From contig OZ037845.1 of NCBI GenBank assembly GCA_964035575.1, positions 868,001 to 932,000 of the forward strand: a DNA stretch of 64,000 nt, in the 5' to 3' direction. Within the stretch, counting starts at the first letter, position 1, and each line of letters opens with the position of its first letter. Positions 12,127-23,718 of this stretch are shown one piece after another. The notes under the pieces are model-generated. The model was given only the letters and a program-made list of their open reading frames with translations, was not told where the DNA came from and made no database searches. This DNA is from Rhynchopus sp. YZ270_cl-10 (Eukaryota; Euglenozoa; Diplonemea; Diplonemida; Diplonemidae). Both the position numbers and the translations under genes were made by a program.

Positions 12127-12616
12127 GGTCGCAATGAAGCAATCGAGTATCAAAACATGGGGGTTGGTGTCAGTTGTTTTGTACATCACTTCGTGACGTG
12201 GAGAAAAGTGTGGAGAAACAATGTTGTTCGTCACTCTTGGTATCTTCCGCTTCCCCTTTCTGATGTCAAACACATCATAAGGGGGAAGGCAAAAGCCGCA
12301 CCAAAAGGTAGAAGAAAAACCCAAATAAAGCAAAAGGAGTAAGCTGGCGAAGAGAAGATGTGTTTCGGAAACACAGTAAAAATGAAAGCAAAGTTGTGAA
12401 CGGTAACGTGCAGACGCCTCGTGGACGCACACACACGATAAGAAAACCCAAGGTGTGGAGATCAAAGCTAGCTCAATGTCTCCACAATAACAGGGCGAGC
12501 AGGAAGTGGACGACACATTGTACATCCCTTCCTTCCTTCCCGACCCTGCCCAAAAAATATGAAAGTCAAAGTGAAAGTCGCAGACATCACCAAAAGGCCC
12601 CAAGACACAAAACAGC

Positions 12617-13261
12617 TCATGCCTTCAAAACAGCACGGAGGCCCTCCGCAGACGCGTAGTACTCCTTCACCTTCGGGTGGTTTGCAACCACAGCCTTGTG
12701 TGCAGCAAGGTTCTTGAACGACACCAGTGCGTCCGACGGGACACCGTCAAGGAACCCAGACACAAGGAACTGTGCATATGTGAAGATCACCAAGTCTGCC
12801 ACTGTCAGGGAGTCACCCACAGCGTACTTCTTCCCCGCAAGACGCGAGTCCAGGAAGACAAGCCACTTGTGGAAGTCCCCACCCTCAGCAATGGCGGTCG
12901 CACGGAAGGCCTTCTTCTCGTCCTCGTCCTTGATCGCAAACGACTTGCGCAGAACTGTGAAGAGCTCATCTGCGTAGTCAATGATCTCGTCCACACTCAG
13001 CGCCGCACGTGCATCCTTGGGGTACAGGTTCGTCAGTCTCCCGACGTAACGCAGGATTGCGTTGCTCTGTCCCACCACCTCCCCGTCCACGTGCAGAAGC
13101 GGCAGTTGTTGCGGTGCCACCTTTGCCTTCAGACTCGCTCCCCACGTCGGGAAGTCAATGTGCTCATCCTCAAACGCAAGGCCACCGATGTGTGCGGCAA
13201 GACGGGTCGCCTCAGGCTTCGAGGGGAGGGCGAAGTAGACAAGCTTCAGGGTCGGTGTCAT
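12617..13261 (-). CDS. Glutathione S-transferase (sigma/alpha-like), copy 1
   Basis: This 214-residue single-exon protein is the usual length for a soluble GST. The N-terminal thioredoxin-fold domain (1-80) has Y9 where the catalytic tyrosine of tyrosine-type GSTs lies, the cis-proline segment QQLPLLHVDG (51-60) and the glutathione-binding QSNAI (65-69) followed by LRYVGR. The helical C-terminal domain (about 88-214) has the SLTVADLVIF motif, the N-capping box region typical of the fold. It would conjugate glutathione, or an equivalent thiol, to electrophiles in the cytosol. Copy 2 at 40026-40670 differs at only one residue (T2 to A). A box C/D snoRNA (A2) lies 113 nt upstream, and a second (A1) lies downstream before the chromodomain gene. 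Confidence 0.93.
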   Translation of the reverse strand: MTPTLKLVYFALPSKPEATRLAAHIGGLAFEDEHIDFPTWGASLKAKVAPQQLPLLHVDGEVVGQSNAILRYVGRLTNLYPKDARAALSVDEIIDYADELFTVLRKSFAIKDEDEKKAFRATAIAEGGDFHKWLVFLDSRLAGKKYAVGDSLTVADLVIFTYAQFLVSGFLDGVPSDALVSFKNLAAHKAVVANHPKVKEYYASAEGLRAVLKA

Positions 13262-13373
13262 TTTGTGTGGTGAGGGTGGTGTTGTGGTGTGTTAATAATC
13301 TGTGTTGGGTTGGTTTCGTTGGTGAGCAAGGAAGGGCGAGAAGTACTTCCTCTCAAGACACAGGAGACTTGAT

Positions 13374-13497
13374 GTGTTTCGAGGCAGAAGAGAGATCAGA
13401 GGTGTCCTAAGGTATTGTAAAGCCTATTCGGGCATCGCTCGTGGAGCTCCGACTGGGGCGGCATATCAGTGGTTTTCATCACTTCCGAAGCTGCAGT
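13374..13497 (-). ncRNA. Box C/D snoRNA A, copy 2 (upstream of GST 1)
   Basis: This is the same 124-bp unit as 12003-12126 with unchanged boxes and guides. It is the last member of a five-snoRNA cluster and ends 113 nt upstream of the GST start codon. Confidence 0.88.
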
Positions 13498-13555
13498 TGT
13501 GTGTTGCATCGTGGTGTGATGTGATGTGGTGTGACTTGTGAATGTGCACAGGTTG

Positions 13556-13658
13556 TGGAGTCAGCTAGGGGCGAAAGAAAGACCAACCCTCATATCCTCC
13601 TGAGAGGTGTATTGGGAGCAGCTTGCGGTGCTGCCAAGAAGTTTTGTCATCATGCTCG
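13556..13658 (-). ncRNA. Box C/D snoRNA D, copy 1
   Basis: It has a C box ATGATGA (complement at 13647-13653) and a D box CTGA (complement at 13561-13564). The guide upstream of the D box, CTTTCGCCCCTAG, is complementary to CTAGGGGCGAAAG. That matches the conserved LSU rRNA segment TAGGGGCGAAAGAC just before the strand that continues TAATCGAACC. Copies 2 and 3 lie at 37802 and 40974. Confidence 0.87.
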
Positions 13659-13707
13659 CTGTGTGTGGTGTCATGTGAAGTGGTTGTGATCAAAAGAGGA
13701 GAGCAGC

Positions 13708-13815
13708 AACAATCAGACCTGTTGAGTTTGACATAATTTTTCAAGCCCCACCGAGGGTGCCGTGACTTTATTGGCCACCTCTGGCCGAATGGTCGTGTTT
13801 TGTGCATCATGTTGC
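13708..13815 (-). ncRNA. Box C/D snoRNA E, copy 1
   Basis: The D box CTGA (complement at 13713-13716) is preceded by GTCAAACTCAACAGGT, complementary to ACCTGTTGAGTTTGAC. Conserved LSU rRNA reads CCTGTTGAGCTTGAC, so the pairing is about 15 bp with one wobble. The C box is ATGATGC (complement at 13804-13810), one base off the consensus. The copies at 37955 and 41126 share it. Confidence 0.8.
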
Positions 13816-13831
13816 CGTGTGGAGACGGAAG

Positions 13832-13920
13832 TGTGCTCAGCAAGATATGTTAAGGTAGAAAGGTTTTGGTTTCAACAGCCGAGGCTTCAATCCAAATGCC
13901 AAGTTTATCATCATCGGGTG
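13832..13920 (-). ncRNA. Box C/D snoRNA F, copy 1
   Basis: It has a C box ATGATGA (complement at 13908-13914) and a D box CTGA (complement at 13837-13840). The interior holds complements of TTAAGGTAG and of CCAAATGCC, which are adjacent words in LSU rRNA (TTAAGGTAGCCAAATGCC). The TTAAGGTAG guide sits about nine nt from the D box, farther than usual, so the exact target base is uncertain. Confidence 0.65.
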
Positions 13921-14060
13921 GAGAAAGGAGTGTGCTGTGCTGTGCTGTGCACAACAGCATGTGGTGGAGAGAGGAACATCTGCACCCACCTAGACTAGGG
14001 ATAGAGCGCACATTACAGCACCTTCCCTGTGCGGGCGGCGGTTCAACTTCAGAGCAAGAG

Positions 14061-14182
14061 ACAGCAAGCAGTCGTAGTCAGATGGCTGATCCTGCACTTT
14101 GAGACTCATAATCTATGTCAACACAGGACACGCCTTGCTGGGGCGTGCCTTCAGGAGTCATTTAAGGTCATCATGAACGTGT
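14061..14182 (-). ncRNA. Box C/D snoRNA C, copy 1
   Basis: It has a C box ATGATGA (complement at 14168-14174) and a D box CTGA (complement at 14078-14081). The guide next to the D box, GCAGGATCAGCC, can pair over 12 bases (one wobble) with GGTTGATCCTGC at the conserved 5' end of SSU rRNA. A small stem (GACACGCCTTG / CAAGGCGTG type) lies in the middle. The same 122-bp unit is at 37261 and 38333, and its D-box end alone is at 41455. Confidence 0.68.
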
Positions 14183-14570
14183 CTTCTGAGTAAAATCGGC
14201 CAACAACAAGAACTCATGAAAGCACCACGGGAAGACCACAAGAACAACACAACAAAAGCATTCCCCCTTTTCTTTTTGATAACATCTTGTCTCTAACTAT
14301 TCTACCTACGCTGTCTACAACGCGTACACCTCTAGCAGTGGTACAACAGATGTGTGCACAGACACCATGCAGCACGTAGTCTCTAATGTTCACCCCGCTC
14401 CCCCTCCCCCCTCAATGGGCTCGATATTTTAACATTTTTTTTTTACAAAGGAAACAGCAAAGCGCCCCTTGTGATGTCGTTCTCGACATCGTTCAAAGAT
14501 ATTTTTTTTTTTGTGAAATGAGACCTGAGCCTCACAGTAACATTCGGGAAAATGAAAAAAAGGGATTGCT
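14183..14570. other. Intergenic spacer
   Basis: It lies between the 3' end of the giant WD40/coiled-coil gene and the snoRNA cluster. It is low in complexity, and nothing is supported beyond the 3'UTR that must be present. Confidence 0.5.
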
Positions 14571-17500
14571 TTACTTCGGTGTCCTCCCCTTCTTCCGAAT
14601 AGGGGGTGACATAAAGCTGTCGTACAACTGCTCTCTCTCTGCAGGAGGTAGCTGTGGTGTCTCCACCTCTAGAGGCATATTTGGGGAGATATGACGGTTT
14701 TCACGCATCACTGCACGGCTGGCGGTTGGTGTAGCCTTGCGGGTTGCACCGACACTGGAGGACCTGCCCTTCACACCACCACCTTCACGCTCCAACAACG
14801 AATTCACGGTGGGCCTACTGTCCTGCGGGCGAGCAGGGGTGATAGGTTGAAATGTACGTGCCGCCTGAGTTGCTGGTGGTGTGGACGGCCTCTGGACGGG
14901 CTCTGCAGGACGGCGATCCTTCAGGGGTCTCTTTGCTGCCCTAGGGTACAACGGCGACGCAATGCGCCTCTCTGGTGCCACCGCAGTCGGACTCCTGTTC
15001 AGTGTGATCCTCTGCAACTTGCTCTCCAACTGCGCAATCTCTGCCTTAATCGACAATTTATCCAACACAGTTGGCGGAGTGTCCAACACATCCTGCTGTC
15101 TCTCCCTCCCCTCCCTCCCTGGGGAAATCTCCTTTCGATCAAACAACGGTCTCGTCACTGTCGCTGGAGCAATAGGAGATACTGCGAGGGGTGGTGACTT
15201 TGCACGTCTGATTTGAGGCCTCTCTGCCTGTGAAGGGGGTGCGAAGACGCAGGGAAACTGTTCCAGTGTTGCGTCATCTGGACGGAACCGTGCTGCAGCC
15301 GCACCACAATGCAGTTTTTCCAGGGGTGTGAAGAAGTTTGCGACAATCGAGACCCCTGAGGTGCGAAGGTCTTTTAGCTTCTCCTGCAGGCTGCGCAATG
15401 CACCAAGAATTGAGCTGACATCCGCACTCTTCCGCTTTGCAGCAAGAATGGGAGGGAGCGTCTTCTGCACCTTGGTGATATCGGTGTAGAGCGCCCATAC
15501 TGCGTGGACCAGCTCGGCACGGGTTTTGGAAACAAAGTCGCGTTCCTCTTCTGCGCGCGTCTTTGGGCGTTGGAGATCATGCAATGGGTGCTGTGTACCA
15601 TGCGCACCTAATGCCGTGCGTAAGAGGCGAACGTCTTCTTCCAGGGCACAACGCAGGTTGCTTTCGTCGCCAAGACGCATTTCCATTTCCTGTAGAATGC
15701 TTGCCTGCTGTTGTCTTGCTCGTGCACAGGTTTCCATATGCGAAGCGTGCTCCTTAGCAAGGAGGCTTGCCTCCTCCAGTTTTGGTCGCAGCACCTCAAG
15801 CTGGCGGCGCATCTCAGTTTGCACTACATCTTGTTGGTTGATTGTTTCGATGAGCGACGCGTTTTCTTCTAACACCTGGCCTTCAACGCTTCGGGCCTGC
15901 AGAAAAGCGAAAAGGTAAAAAAAAAAAAGGTACAAAACAATAACCACACCTTATGCAGCTGATCCTCCAGAACCCCCACCGCAGCACTCATTTCCGACAT
16001 TTCAAAGTGTTCCTCAGCCTCCATCGTGCTGATAGCGCTTTCCAAGGCCTAGATAGAGAGGGTAGAAATTACAAAATAAAAATACAAAAAAAACTGTATA
16101 CCTCATTTTTCAGCCTCAACTCGCGTACCGTTGACCGCGCAAGGCTGAGCTGTTCTTCTAAAGCATGGACAAGACCTTCTTCAGATGGGAGGTAATCCTC
16201 TTGCTTGCTCTCTTCGAGAATGGAGGTAGGCAGTCGACGTGCAACATCTGGGTCTTCAGAGCAGTCTGATTCTGGGGTTGGCGGTGGTGGTGATGAGGAT
16301 GCGTGGGAAGGCTCCAGCAACGGAGTAGGGTTCTGTGCTGCGCGCAGGGCTGCAACCTCCTCGCGACTCGCCTTATGCGCTGTCTCCAGCCGCAACAGAT
16401 CCTCTGTCACCTTCTGGAACTCACGTCGGCAGTCCCTCTCCCTCTTCTTGACCACCTCCAGCTCTGCCTCCACAGCCACCCTGCCCTCCTCCACCATGGG
16501 TGTCAACCTCCCCATATCCTCCCGAGAGGAGCGTTCATTCTCCTTCAGGATTGCACGAAGCTTCTGCGCCTCTGCGCGAGCTTGCAGAAGGTCGTGCTCG
16601 GTGTGCTCCCTCTGAAGATTAATCTTTTCGACGTCCTGAACAAAGGGAGGTTGAGAGGGAGGGAGGGCGTGTGTACACATACCATTCTCGCCATATGCAA
16701 GGTGTTCTCAAACTCTTTGCGTTGCTGCTCAATTCGTTCTTTGGTGAGTTCTTCGGTGGCTTCGATGGCTTGGGTCCACTTTTCTGCCATTTCATCACGT
16801 TCACGGAGAAGGCTTGCAACACGACCTTCAACGTCTGTTAGCTGGCTTTCGGAGTTTGCAAGCTTTTCCGCGAGGTCTAGGTCGGTCTCGTTAGCTGGGG
16901 TAGGTGCAGTGGCGTCGTGCACAGAGGTGCGTGCCGCCTGCAGCTCCGCCCTGAGCTCCTCCAGCAGGTGTGCCTTCTTGGCAGTGTCTGCCTGCAGCAT
17001 GACAACCTCCTCAGAGAGGCGCAGCTCGCTGTCCTCTGCCCTGCGTACTCTGATGCGCTCTTCGTCTAGCAGTGTTTGTAATGTCTGAAGATTCGACACA
17101 GACGCAGCCAGCTCTGCAGACAGCGTGGTCGTGGTCACCTTAGTCTTGGACTGTGCATCTGCTACCCTCGAGTCTGCTGCGCTGGAGAGGCTTGCCATTT
17201 GAGCGTGCGCAGCCTCAGCTTTGGTGTGCGCCGCTTGAGCGCGGGCTTCGGCTTCGTGGCAACTGCGTCTGGCTTCGTTTGCTTCGTGGGTGAGAGCAGC
17301 GATTCTGCCTTCAGCAGTGTGCATGCGGGTCTGTGCATCCGCCATGGCACCCCTGGGGGAGCCGTCCACAGCGCGTAAGGTCTCCCTTCTTGTCTCCTCC
17401 AGTTCGTTGGTCAGACGCTCAAGGGCCTGTTGGAGTTCTGTGGCGTGCATGGCTCGCTCGCTGTGGGCGGCCTCCGCTTCAGATCTGCGGAGGACTGCTG

Positions 17501-20500
17501 TGGCCAAGTCTTGCTCTGATTGTCCTGCCTTCGCAGACGCAGCAGCTGCCCTCCCCTCTGCATCGGAGAGACGCAGTTCAGTGTCCTCAAGCTGGCTGCG
17601 TACAGTGCGAAGTTGCAACGAAAGCTCTGTGCAGCGGCGTTCTGCGTCCCGCATTGCAGCGAGATCGCCTTCGCTTCTGCTGTGCGCTTCGTCGGCTCTG
17701 TGCTCTGCACGCTCCACTCTTTCACGCAGGGACGTCAACTGCTCTCCGTGCAGCGCCTTCTGCCGTTCCAACGCTTGCGAATCAAACACTGCCTTCGCGT
17801 TTGCCTCAGACGCTATAGACTCTGCCGATGCTGCACTCCGGATGGCCTCCTGCAGCTCCTCGCGTATCGCTTCTGCACGCGCCGTCGCGCTTTCCGTTCT
17901 TGCCTCTGCCTTGGCAACCCTTATATCCGCCTCTGTGTGCACATGAGACAACTCCCTCTCTCTGCTCCCTGCAGTCGACTGATAGTGTGTCTCCAGCTTT
18001 TGCAACTCTTTCTCCAAAGCACGGCAACGCTCCTCCGACTCCTGCAGCGCATCCTCCTGGTCAGACAGCACACCACGCACGGAATCATCAGGATCGCCCG
18101 TTGTGAGGTGGGCCTCCATGTTGACTGCCTTCTGCTCTGCTTTGTCCGCACGCCGGGTCACCTCCTTGAGAGAGTCTTCGAGGCGTTCTATGCGTTGTGT
18201 GTGCTTTTGGAGAGCTAGCTCTGCTGCTGCGGCTTCAGCTTCGAGCTCTTCGACGTGTCGTGCGTCTTTGGGGTGTGTTGGCTTTTGGGTGCGTCCGTCC
18301 CGTTCTTGTTGTTGTTGTTGTTGAAGCTGTTGCTGGAGGCTGTGGAATACTTTGTCCTTCTCACGTCTCTCTGATGCGTGGTGTGCCTCCGTTTCATCCA
18401 AGTCGCGATGTGCTTCTGTCAGGTTCCGTTCTGCCGTGGCGGCACGGTCCTCTGCTTCGCGTAGAGTGGTGTGCAGGTCGTGCTGCGCCTCCTCAAGGCC
18501 TGCCTTGGCGAGCAGTGCAGCTGCCAGTTGCTCCTCCTTCTGTTGTAGGAGGCCCTGCTGTGCGGCAAACTCAGTCTCGGCAATGGCCAGCTCCTTCTCC
18601 AGCTGGCGGGTTGTGGAGCTTGAAGTGGTGTCTTGCTGCACAGAGCTCAGGGATGCTTGCGCCATGGTGAGATCGGTGCGCATCTGGTACTCAGCCGTCT
18701 TAAGCCCCGCCACCTCAGCGTCCTTCTCCTCAAGGGCCTCCTTTAACGCAGTGCACTGTGCTGTGGAGAGGTCCAGCTCGGCCTCGAGAGAAGCCTTCAT
18801 GTCGGACATAAGCTTTTTCTGCCGTGCTTCGGCCTCCTCGCTGTCGCGTTGGCAGTGGAGAAGCTCGTGTTTGGTTGTGTCGAGCTCGACCTGGAGGTCC
18901 GCCATGCTCTGCTTCAATGCGTACACTGTGGATGCTGCTTCTGAGGCATTGCTTCTGGCCTCACTGAGGTCCTGTCTGTGGCGTGCAATGTCTTGCTCCT
19001 GTTGCTCTGTGGTGTCGTGGAGGGTCTTGACCTGCGCCATGGCCATGGCGTGCGCACTGTTCTCGACATCGGTGGATGCGACTGCAGCACGATGGCGGGT
19101 TCTGCTAGCATCAAGCTCGTCCCGCATATCGGTGAGCTGCTTGCGGAAGGAGGCTGCTTGGACGTCGGTGTCGTGGGCCTGCGTTTTGAGGGCCTCTGCG
19201 AGGAGGGTTTCGCGTTCCTGCGCTTCGAGAGCTTTTTGCTGAAGGCTGCGGAGGTCACGTTGTGCAGTGTCGAGGGCGACGTCTGAGGTGGTGAGGAGAC
19301 GCTGCTTCTCTGCGATGGTCGCGTCTGCTTCGGAGAGGAGGGAGCGCAGCTCGGCGACGATCTTTTGACGCCTCGTGTCGGAGTCCTGCGACTCGGCAAG
19401 TGCGTTGGCAAGCTTGCGGCGTGTGCGTTCGAGCTCTGCCTCCATGTCAGACGCCTGCGACGCAGACTTAGCAGCATTGCAATTCAGCTCAGAGGAAGTC
19501 GCCTCGCTCTCCCGCAACGACGCAATCAATGCCTCCGACGCCGCTGTTGCGTCTGACATCTGCCTCTGCACTGCCCTCAGCTCCACCTCTGCTGCTCGCT
19601 GCTGTCGCTTCGCCTCTACCGCCGAAGCCTCTGCCTCCTCTGCTGCCGCACTACGCGTGGCCACCACCTCACGCAAGGCATGCATCTCTGCTGTGTTCAC
19701 CGTCAACGTCTGCCTCGACGCCGCCAGCTGTGCCTGCATGGTACGCACATCCTCCCTCGCTTTGTCTTCATAGGCAGCCTTCCCCTCCACATCAGACTGC
19801 ATCACACCCAATGTTTGCAGCGCAGTGTCACGCTCTTGGACAGCTGCAGCAAGCTCGACGCCAAGCGAAGCTGCCTCCCTCCGCAAGGACAGCACCGTAT
19901 CCTGCAAATCCGCCTCACTCTCAGCAAGCTTGTTCTTCTGCTCCAAAAGCACCCTGCGCTGTGTCTGCACATCCTCCAGGTCTTCTTGCACATCACGCAG
20001 GCGTTTTGCCTCCACTGCGAGCGAGGCATCAAGGTCGGACCTGGTGCGCACATTGTCACGACGGAGGGAGGCAAGCTCGTCTAGGTGGTCCTCACGCATA
20101 TCACGGATCTGACGGGTGGCGTCTGACACTGCACGCTCTAGAGTGTCGGTGCGGGTCTGCATTTCGTGCACATTCTCCTCTGCCTCCATTGCAGCAGACT
20201 CCAGGGCACGGCGGATCCTCTCTGAGGTAACCCGGTCTGTCTCCAAGGCAGCTATCTTATCGTCCAGCCGGCTTGTGTGCTGGTGTGTTGTTTGCACATC
20301 AGCCAGCTTCTTCTGCACTGCCTCCAACTCCCTTTGCGAATCCTCCGCCTTCGCCTCGGTGACCTCGATGATACCTTCCAGACGATGAATAGCGGCAGCA
20401 GCATCCTCCATTTCTCCTTTATTCTTATCAAGCTCAGATCCTGCCCGCATGCGGCATGCTTCCAACGCTGTGCGTGCTTCTACTGCGTTTGCATGCTCGC

Positions 20501-23306
20501 AGGCGACATCCTTTTGTAGCAACACAATGTCTTCGGCAAGTTGGTCCCTCTCCTCTGTTGTCTGCGCTAGCTCTGATAAGAGGTCGTCCTGCTTTGAGGT
20601 ATTCTCTGCTTGGTTCTTCCATTGGAAGGTTTCGAGGCGGAGGAGGTCGGTGGTGACGGAGGCTTCGGCAAGGTTGTCCTGCAGGATGTGCATGAAGGAG
20701 AGGAAGTGCTCGCAGCGTGTCTGCGCCTCGCTTGAGGTGATCAACGCTGCGTGGAGGGTGGCATCGTGCTGGAGGAGGTTGAGATCGAAGAAGACGTCCT
20801 GTTGGAGTTGACGGTTGTCACGGAATCTGCGAATCCGTTGCACCGAAGCATCCGAATGACCAGATGCACGCAACAACTTTGCATCCGCCTCCTTCAGATG
20901 CCCCTCCAAAGAAGCAGTGTACGTCTGCATCGTCTCCACATCACACGAAGCATCCTCCAACTGCTTTTCCAACACCACAACCCGCATACGAAGCTCCTCA
21001 ATACGAACATTCGCTTCAGGTACATCTGTCACCTTCAATGCCGCAAGATCCGCAACGTGAGACTCACGGAGGGCACGACATTCGTCTCTTTGCATTTGAA
21101 ATGCGGCCTCAAGGCGTTCTTCTGTGTCAATGGTATGCGCAGCAAGCTCTGCAGTAAGCTCATCTATGGTATCCTGCTTGAGGGCAGCGACGCGCTTTAG
21201 GTCATATGTTGCTGCTGTAGTAGTGGCAAGGAGGGTTTGGGTTTCACTGCATTCGTTGGCAAGGCTGCCTTTTGTAGACAGTGCAACATCGAGACTGCTC
21301 TGAAGCACTGCCATCTCTTCCTTCAATCTATGTAACGCAGATTCAGAGGAATCCAACTCCGTCTGCAGATGTCTCGTTAAGAGCTTTTCATTTGCAATGT
21401 CTTCCTTCATGTCTGCCATGCGTTCTTCAAAGTGGAGCCCCTTAGTTGCCATGTCTGCTTGCAAATAGGATGCCGCCTTTTGATGTGCTTCTTCTGTGTT
21501 GGCTTCGCGTTTGAGAGCGCGGAGTGCAGCTTGTTCACCGTCTGTTTCTCCTTTTGAGGTTTCTTTGAGGGTGCTGTGCTCATTTTGTAGTGCGGTGTAG
21601 TCGGTTTGTAAAGCGTCGTATTGAGCTTTGGTGTGGAGGTGTTGGTTGCGTTCGATGGTGTGCTGATGTGCCTCAGCCTGCAGGGAAGCTACCTCTGTGC
21701 GTAGGGTTTGCGCGGTCTCCGTCTCGCATTGCAGTGCCTTTCTTGCTGCAGCTTCCATAGCGGTAAGTCTGGCCACCTCATCCGCACTACGTTGGGTCTC
21801 CTCAACAGCCTTCTCTGCCCTCTGCAGTTCACCCTGCAACGTTTCAATGTCTGCCTTGCCATTCGCAACACATTGTTTTAACGTATCCACCTCTACACGA
21901 TGTTCTTCACACTGAGCACAAGGCTCCTTTCGAGGTTCCGAAACTGCCCTCCGAAACTTATCCACAAGCTCTCTTTCGGAAAACGCTCTGAACGCCTCAG
22001 AATGTGGTTGAAAGACTTCCGGAATGGTGTTCAAGGTGGTTACTCCATTATCTGTCAACCCCCAGAGGGTTCGGGTCATGGTGAAGCCAAAGAGTTTGAG
22101 GGATGGGATAGGGGTTGGGGTGTTGATTTTGGTGATGAATGCGGAATCTTTAATCCCATAGACTGATATAGATGAGTCAAGCGACGATGCAAAGAGATGC
22201 CCTGCCTGCCGGAGAAGCGATGTGATTGGTGAGGTATGTCTACCTCTGTGGACCACTGTTGCCTTTGGAGTGTCATTAGGACAGCGCACCACATCCCATG
22301 CTCGCACTGTCGCATCCTCTCCAGAGGTCCACATCGTTGCTCCTCCCGCAGAACGTTCTATAGACCCAATCCATCCGTCATGACCATTTACCTCACACAG
22401 AACGTCACCTCCATCCCATACCCTCAAACACCCCAAGGCATTCCCAAATACTACCATGCGTGGTGTCGCTGCCAAACAGCATATCTTACCCCCGTCTGCA
22501 GGGCACGTCTTTAATATCTGTGGAGGTTGCGTGCACATTGCTGTCACAGCCCCGTCTGCACACCCTGCATACACCGTTGAGGCTCCATCATAACACAACG
22601 CAGTGACATCTGAGACCAGAAGAGGGACGCGGTTGCTCAGAACTGTGGGGTCAATTACTTCGATTCCCTTCGCATAGCCGACCCACACCCTAGGCCCATT
22701 AGAGCCCTCAGTAGGAAGAAGGGAAGGGGTGTCAGAAGGCACATAAAGAAGTGCGGTTGGAGAGGCCTCGGTGACAACATGGCGTGGTGCGGGTATTTCA
22801 GCGTCGCTTTGCATGAAGCCTTCTGCAGAGGCGAAGACAGCGATGTCCTGTTCTGCGGCTACCCATAGCTCGGTACCGACCACTGCAGCTGATGGGGAGG
22901 AAGAGGAAGAACCATACGCAAAGCTTCGGCGCTGACAAATCTCTAAGATTTCCGACTCTTTAGAGATAAACCGCTCCACCTTTGGAGTTCTTTCGTGGAA
23001 TTCGTGTGTTTCTTGAATTCTAGGGAATTCCTGTTTGCATGCAAAGATCTGCGGGGTCCTGGCAGTGGGGGTGTGTGAGAGGTACATCGAATATTCGTGT
23101 TGTGTTGTGATGGAGGTGCCAGGTGTTCCATCGGGCGTTCCGGTGAGGAGTTCGAATGAACGTCCTTCAGACCATTCGTCCATTAGATATTGTCGGATGG
23201 AATAAAAGGAGAGCACATCAATTTCTTCGCTGCTTATGCATAAGGTATCTGCGCTGACACCGCCATCATCTCCATTGAGCAGGACCACCTCGATTAGGTC
23301 GGTCAT
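14571..23306 (-). CDS. Giant WD40-coiled-coil protein (four exons, 2860 residues)
   Basis: Exons: 23306-16683, 16635-16102, 16048-15950 and 15896-14571, with introns of 47, 53 and 53 bp (GTATGTG...TTCAG, GTATACA...TCTAG, GTGTGGT...TGCAG). All junctions keep the frame at codon boundaries. Residues 1-70 look like a small folded head. About 150-440 contain WD40-type repeats (GCLRVWDGG, TVRAWDVV, ISVYGI). From about 450 to nearly 2400 the protein is an almost unbroken coiled coil rich in A, E, Q, R and D, with a short glutamine run. The last 300 residues are proline- and serine-rich and basic, with KSPP, SPPL and TPARP motifs that look like kinase sites. The layout suggests a cytoskeletal, basal-body or centrosomal scaffold. 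I know no named family with this layout, and coiled-coil similarity alone would be misleading. The first exon alone is 6.6 kb. Confidence 0.88.
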
Positions 23307-23676
23307 TGTAGAGAAGAGAACGGCTTTCCGTACCCTCTGTGGTTTGCGTCAAAGGTTAAAAAGAAAAAGTGGAATCAAAAAAAAGGTGTTTATGGCATGT
23401 TTTTTGGGCAATTTGTTTTTTTGTGTAGAGATGAGCTCTGTTGATGTATGTGTGTTTATTTAATGTCTCCATCAATCCCTATCGAAGCGAGGTGTTGATA
23501 CCTATGAGGCTATGAGGCTCTGATAGAAGGTAGGAAGGAAATAAGGTTGCAAGCTAGGAGGTGTGAGTGGAGCTAGGGGAGCTGTTGGGGAGAGAAAAAA
23601 CAAAAGGGGGTGCAAGTGATTCTGTTTTTGTATTTCTAAAGAATTGTTATTTTTAATGTAAAAAGGGGAAGGGGAT

Positions 23677-23678
<2 letters not shown>

Positions 23679-23716
<38 letters not shown>
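23679..23716. repeat. (GA)n microsatellite
   Basis: About 19 perfect dinucleotide units lie in the spacer upstream of the giant gene. Confidence 0.95.

Positions 23717-23718
<2 letters not shown>

Larger units (their letters stand above)
11141..14182 (-). repeat. Segmental duplication, copy 1 (snoRNA cluster, GST, snoRNA A, chromodomain gene)
   Basis: This 3.0-kb block matches 38544-41477 with few differences. In transcription order it holds snoRNAs C1, F1, E1, D1 and A2, then the GST gene, then snoRNA A1, then the chromodomain gene. Both proteins are intact in both copies. The two copies are 24 kb apart and in the same orientation. Confidence 0.92.

Noticed and set aside
12127-12290. Possible extra C/D snoRNA between A1 and GST 1 (ATGATGT at about 12272, CTGA at about 12170)
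   Set aside because: The C box is off at the last base, spacing is long and I found no rRNA match; too weak to report.
13565-13843. A 92-codon minus-strand frame conserved in three repeat copies (also 37812-38090 and 40983-41261)
   Set aside because: It overlaps snoRNAs D and E; the copies are alike because the DNA is, and no protein features are seen.
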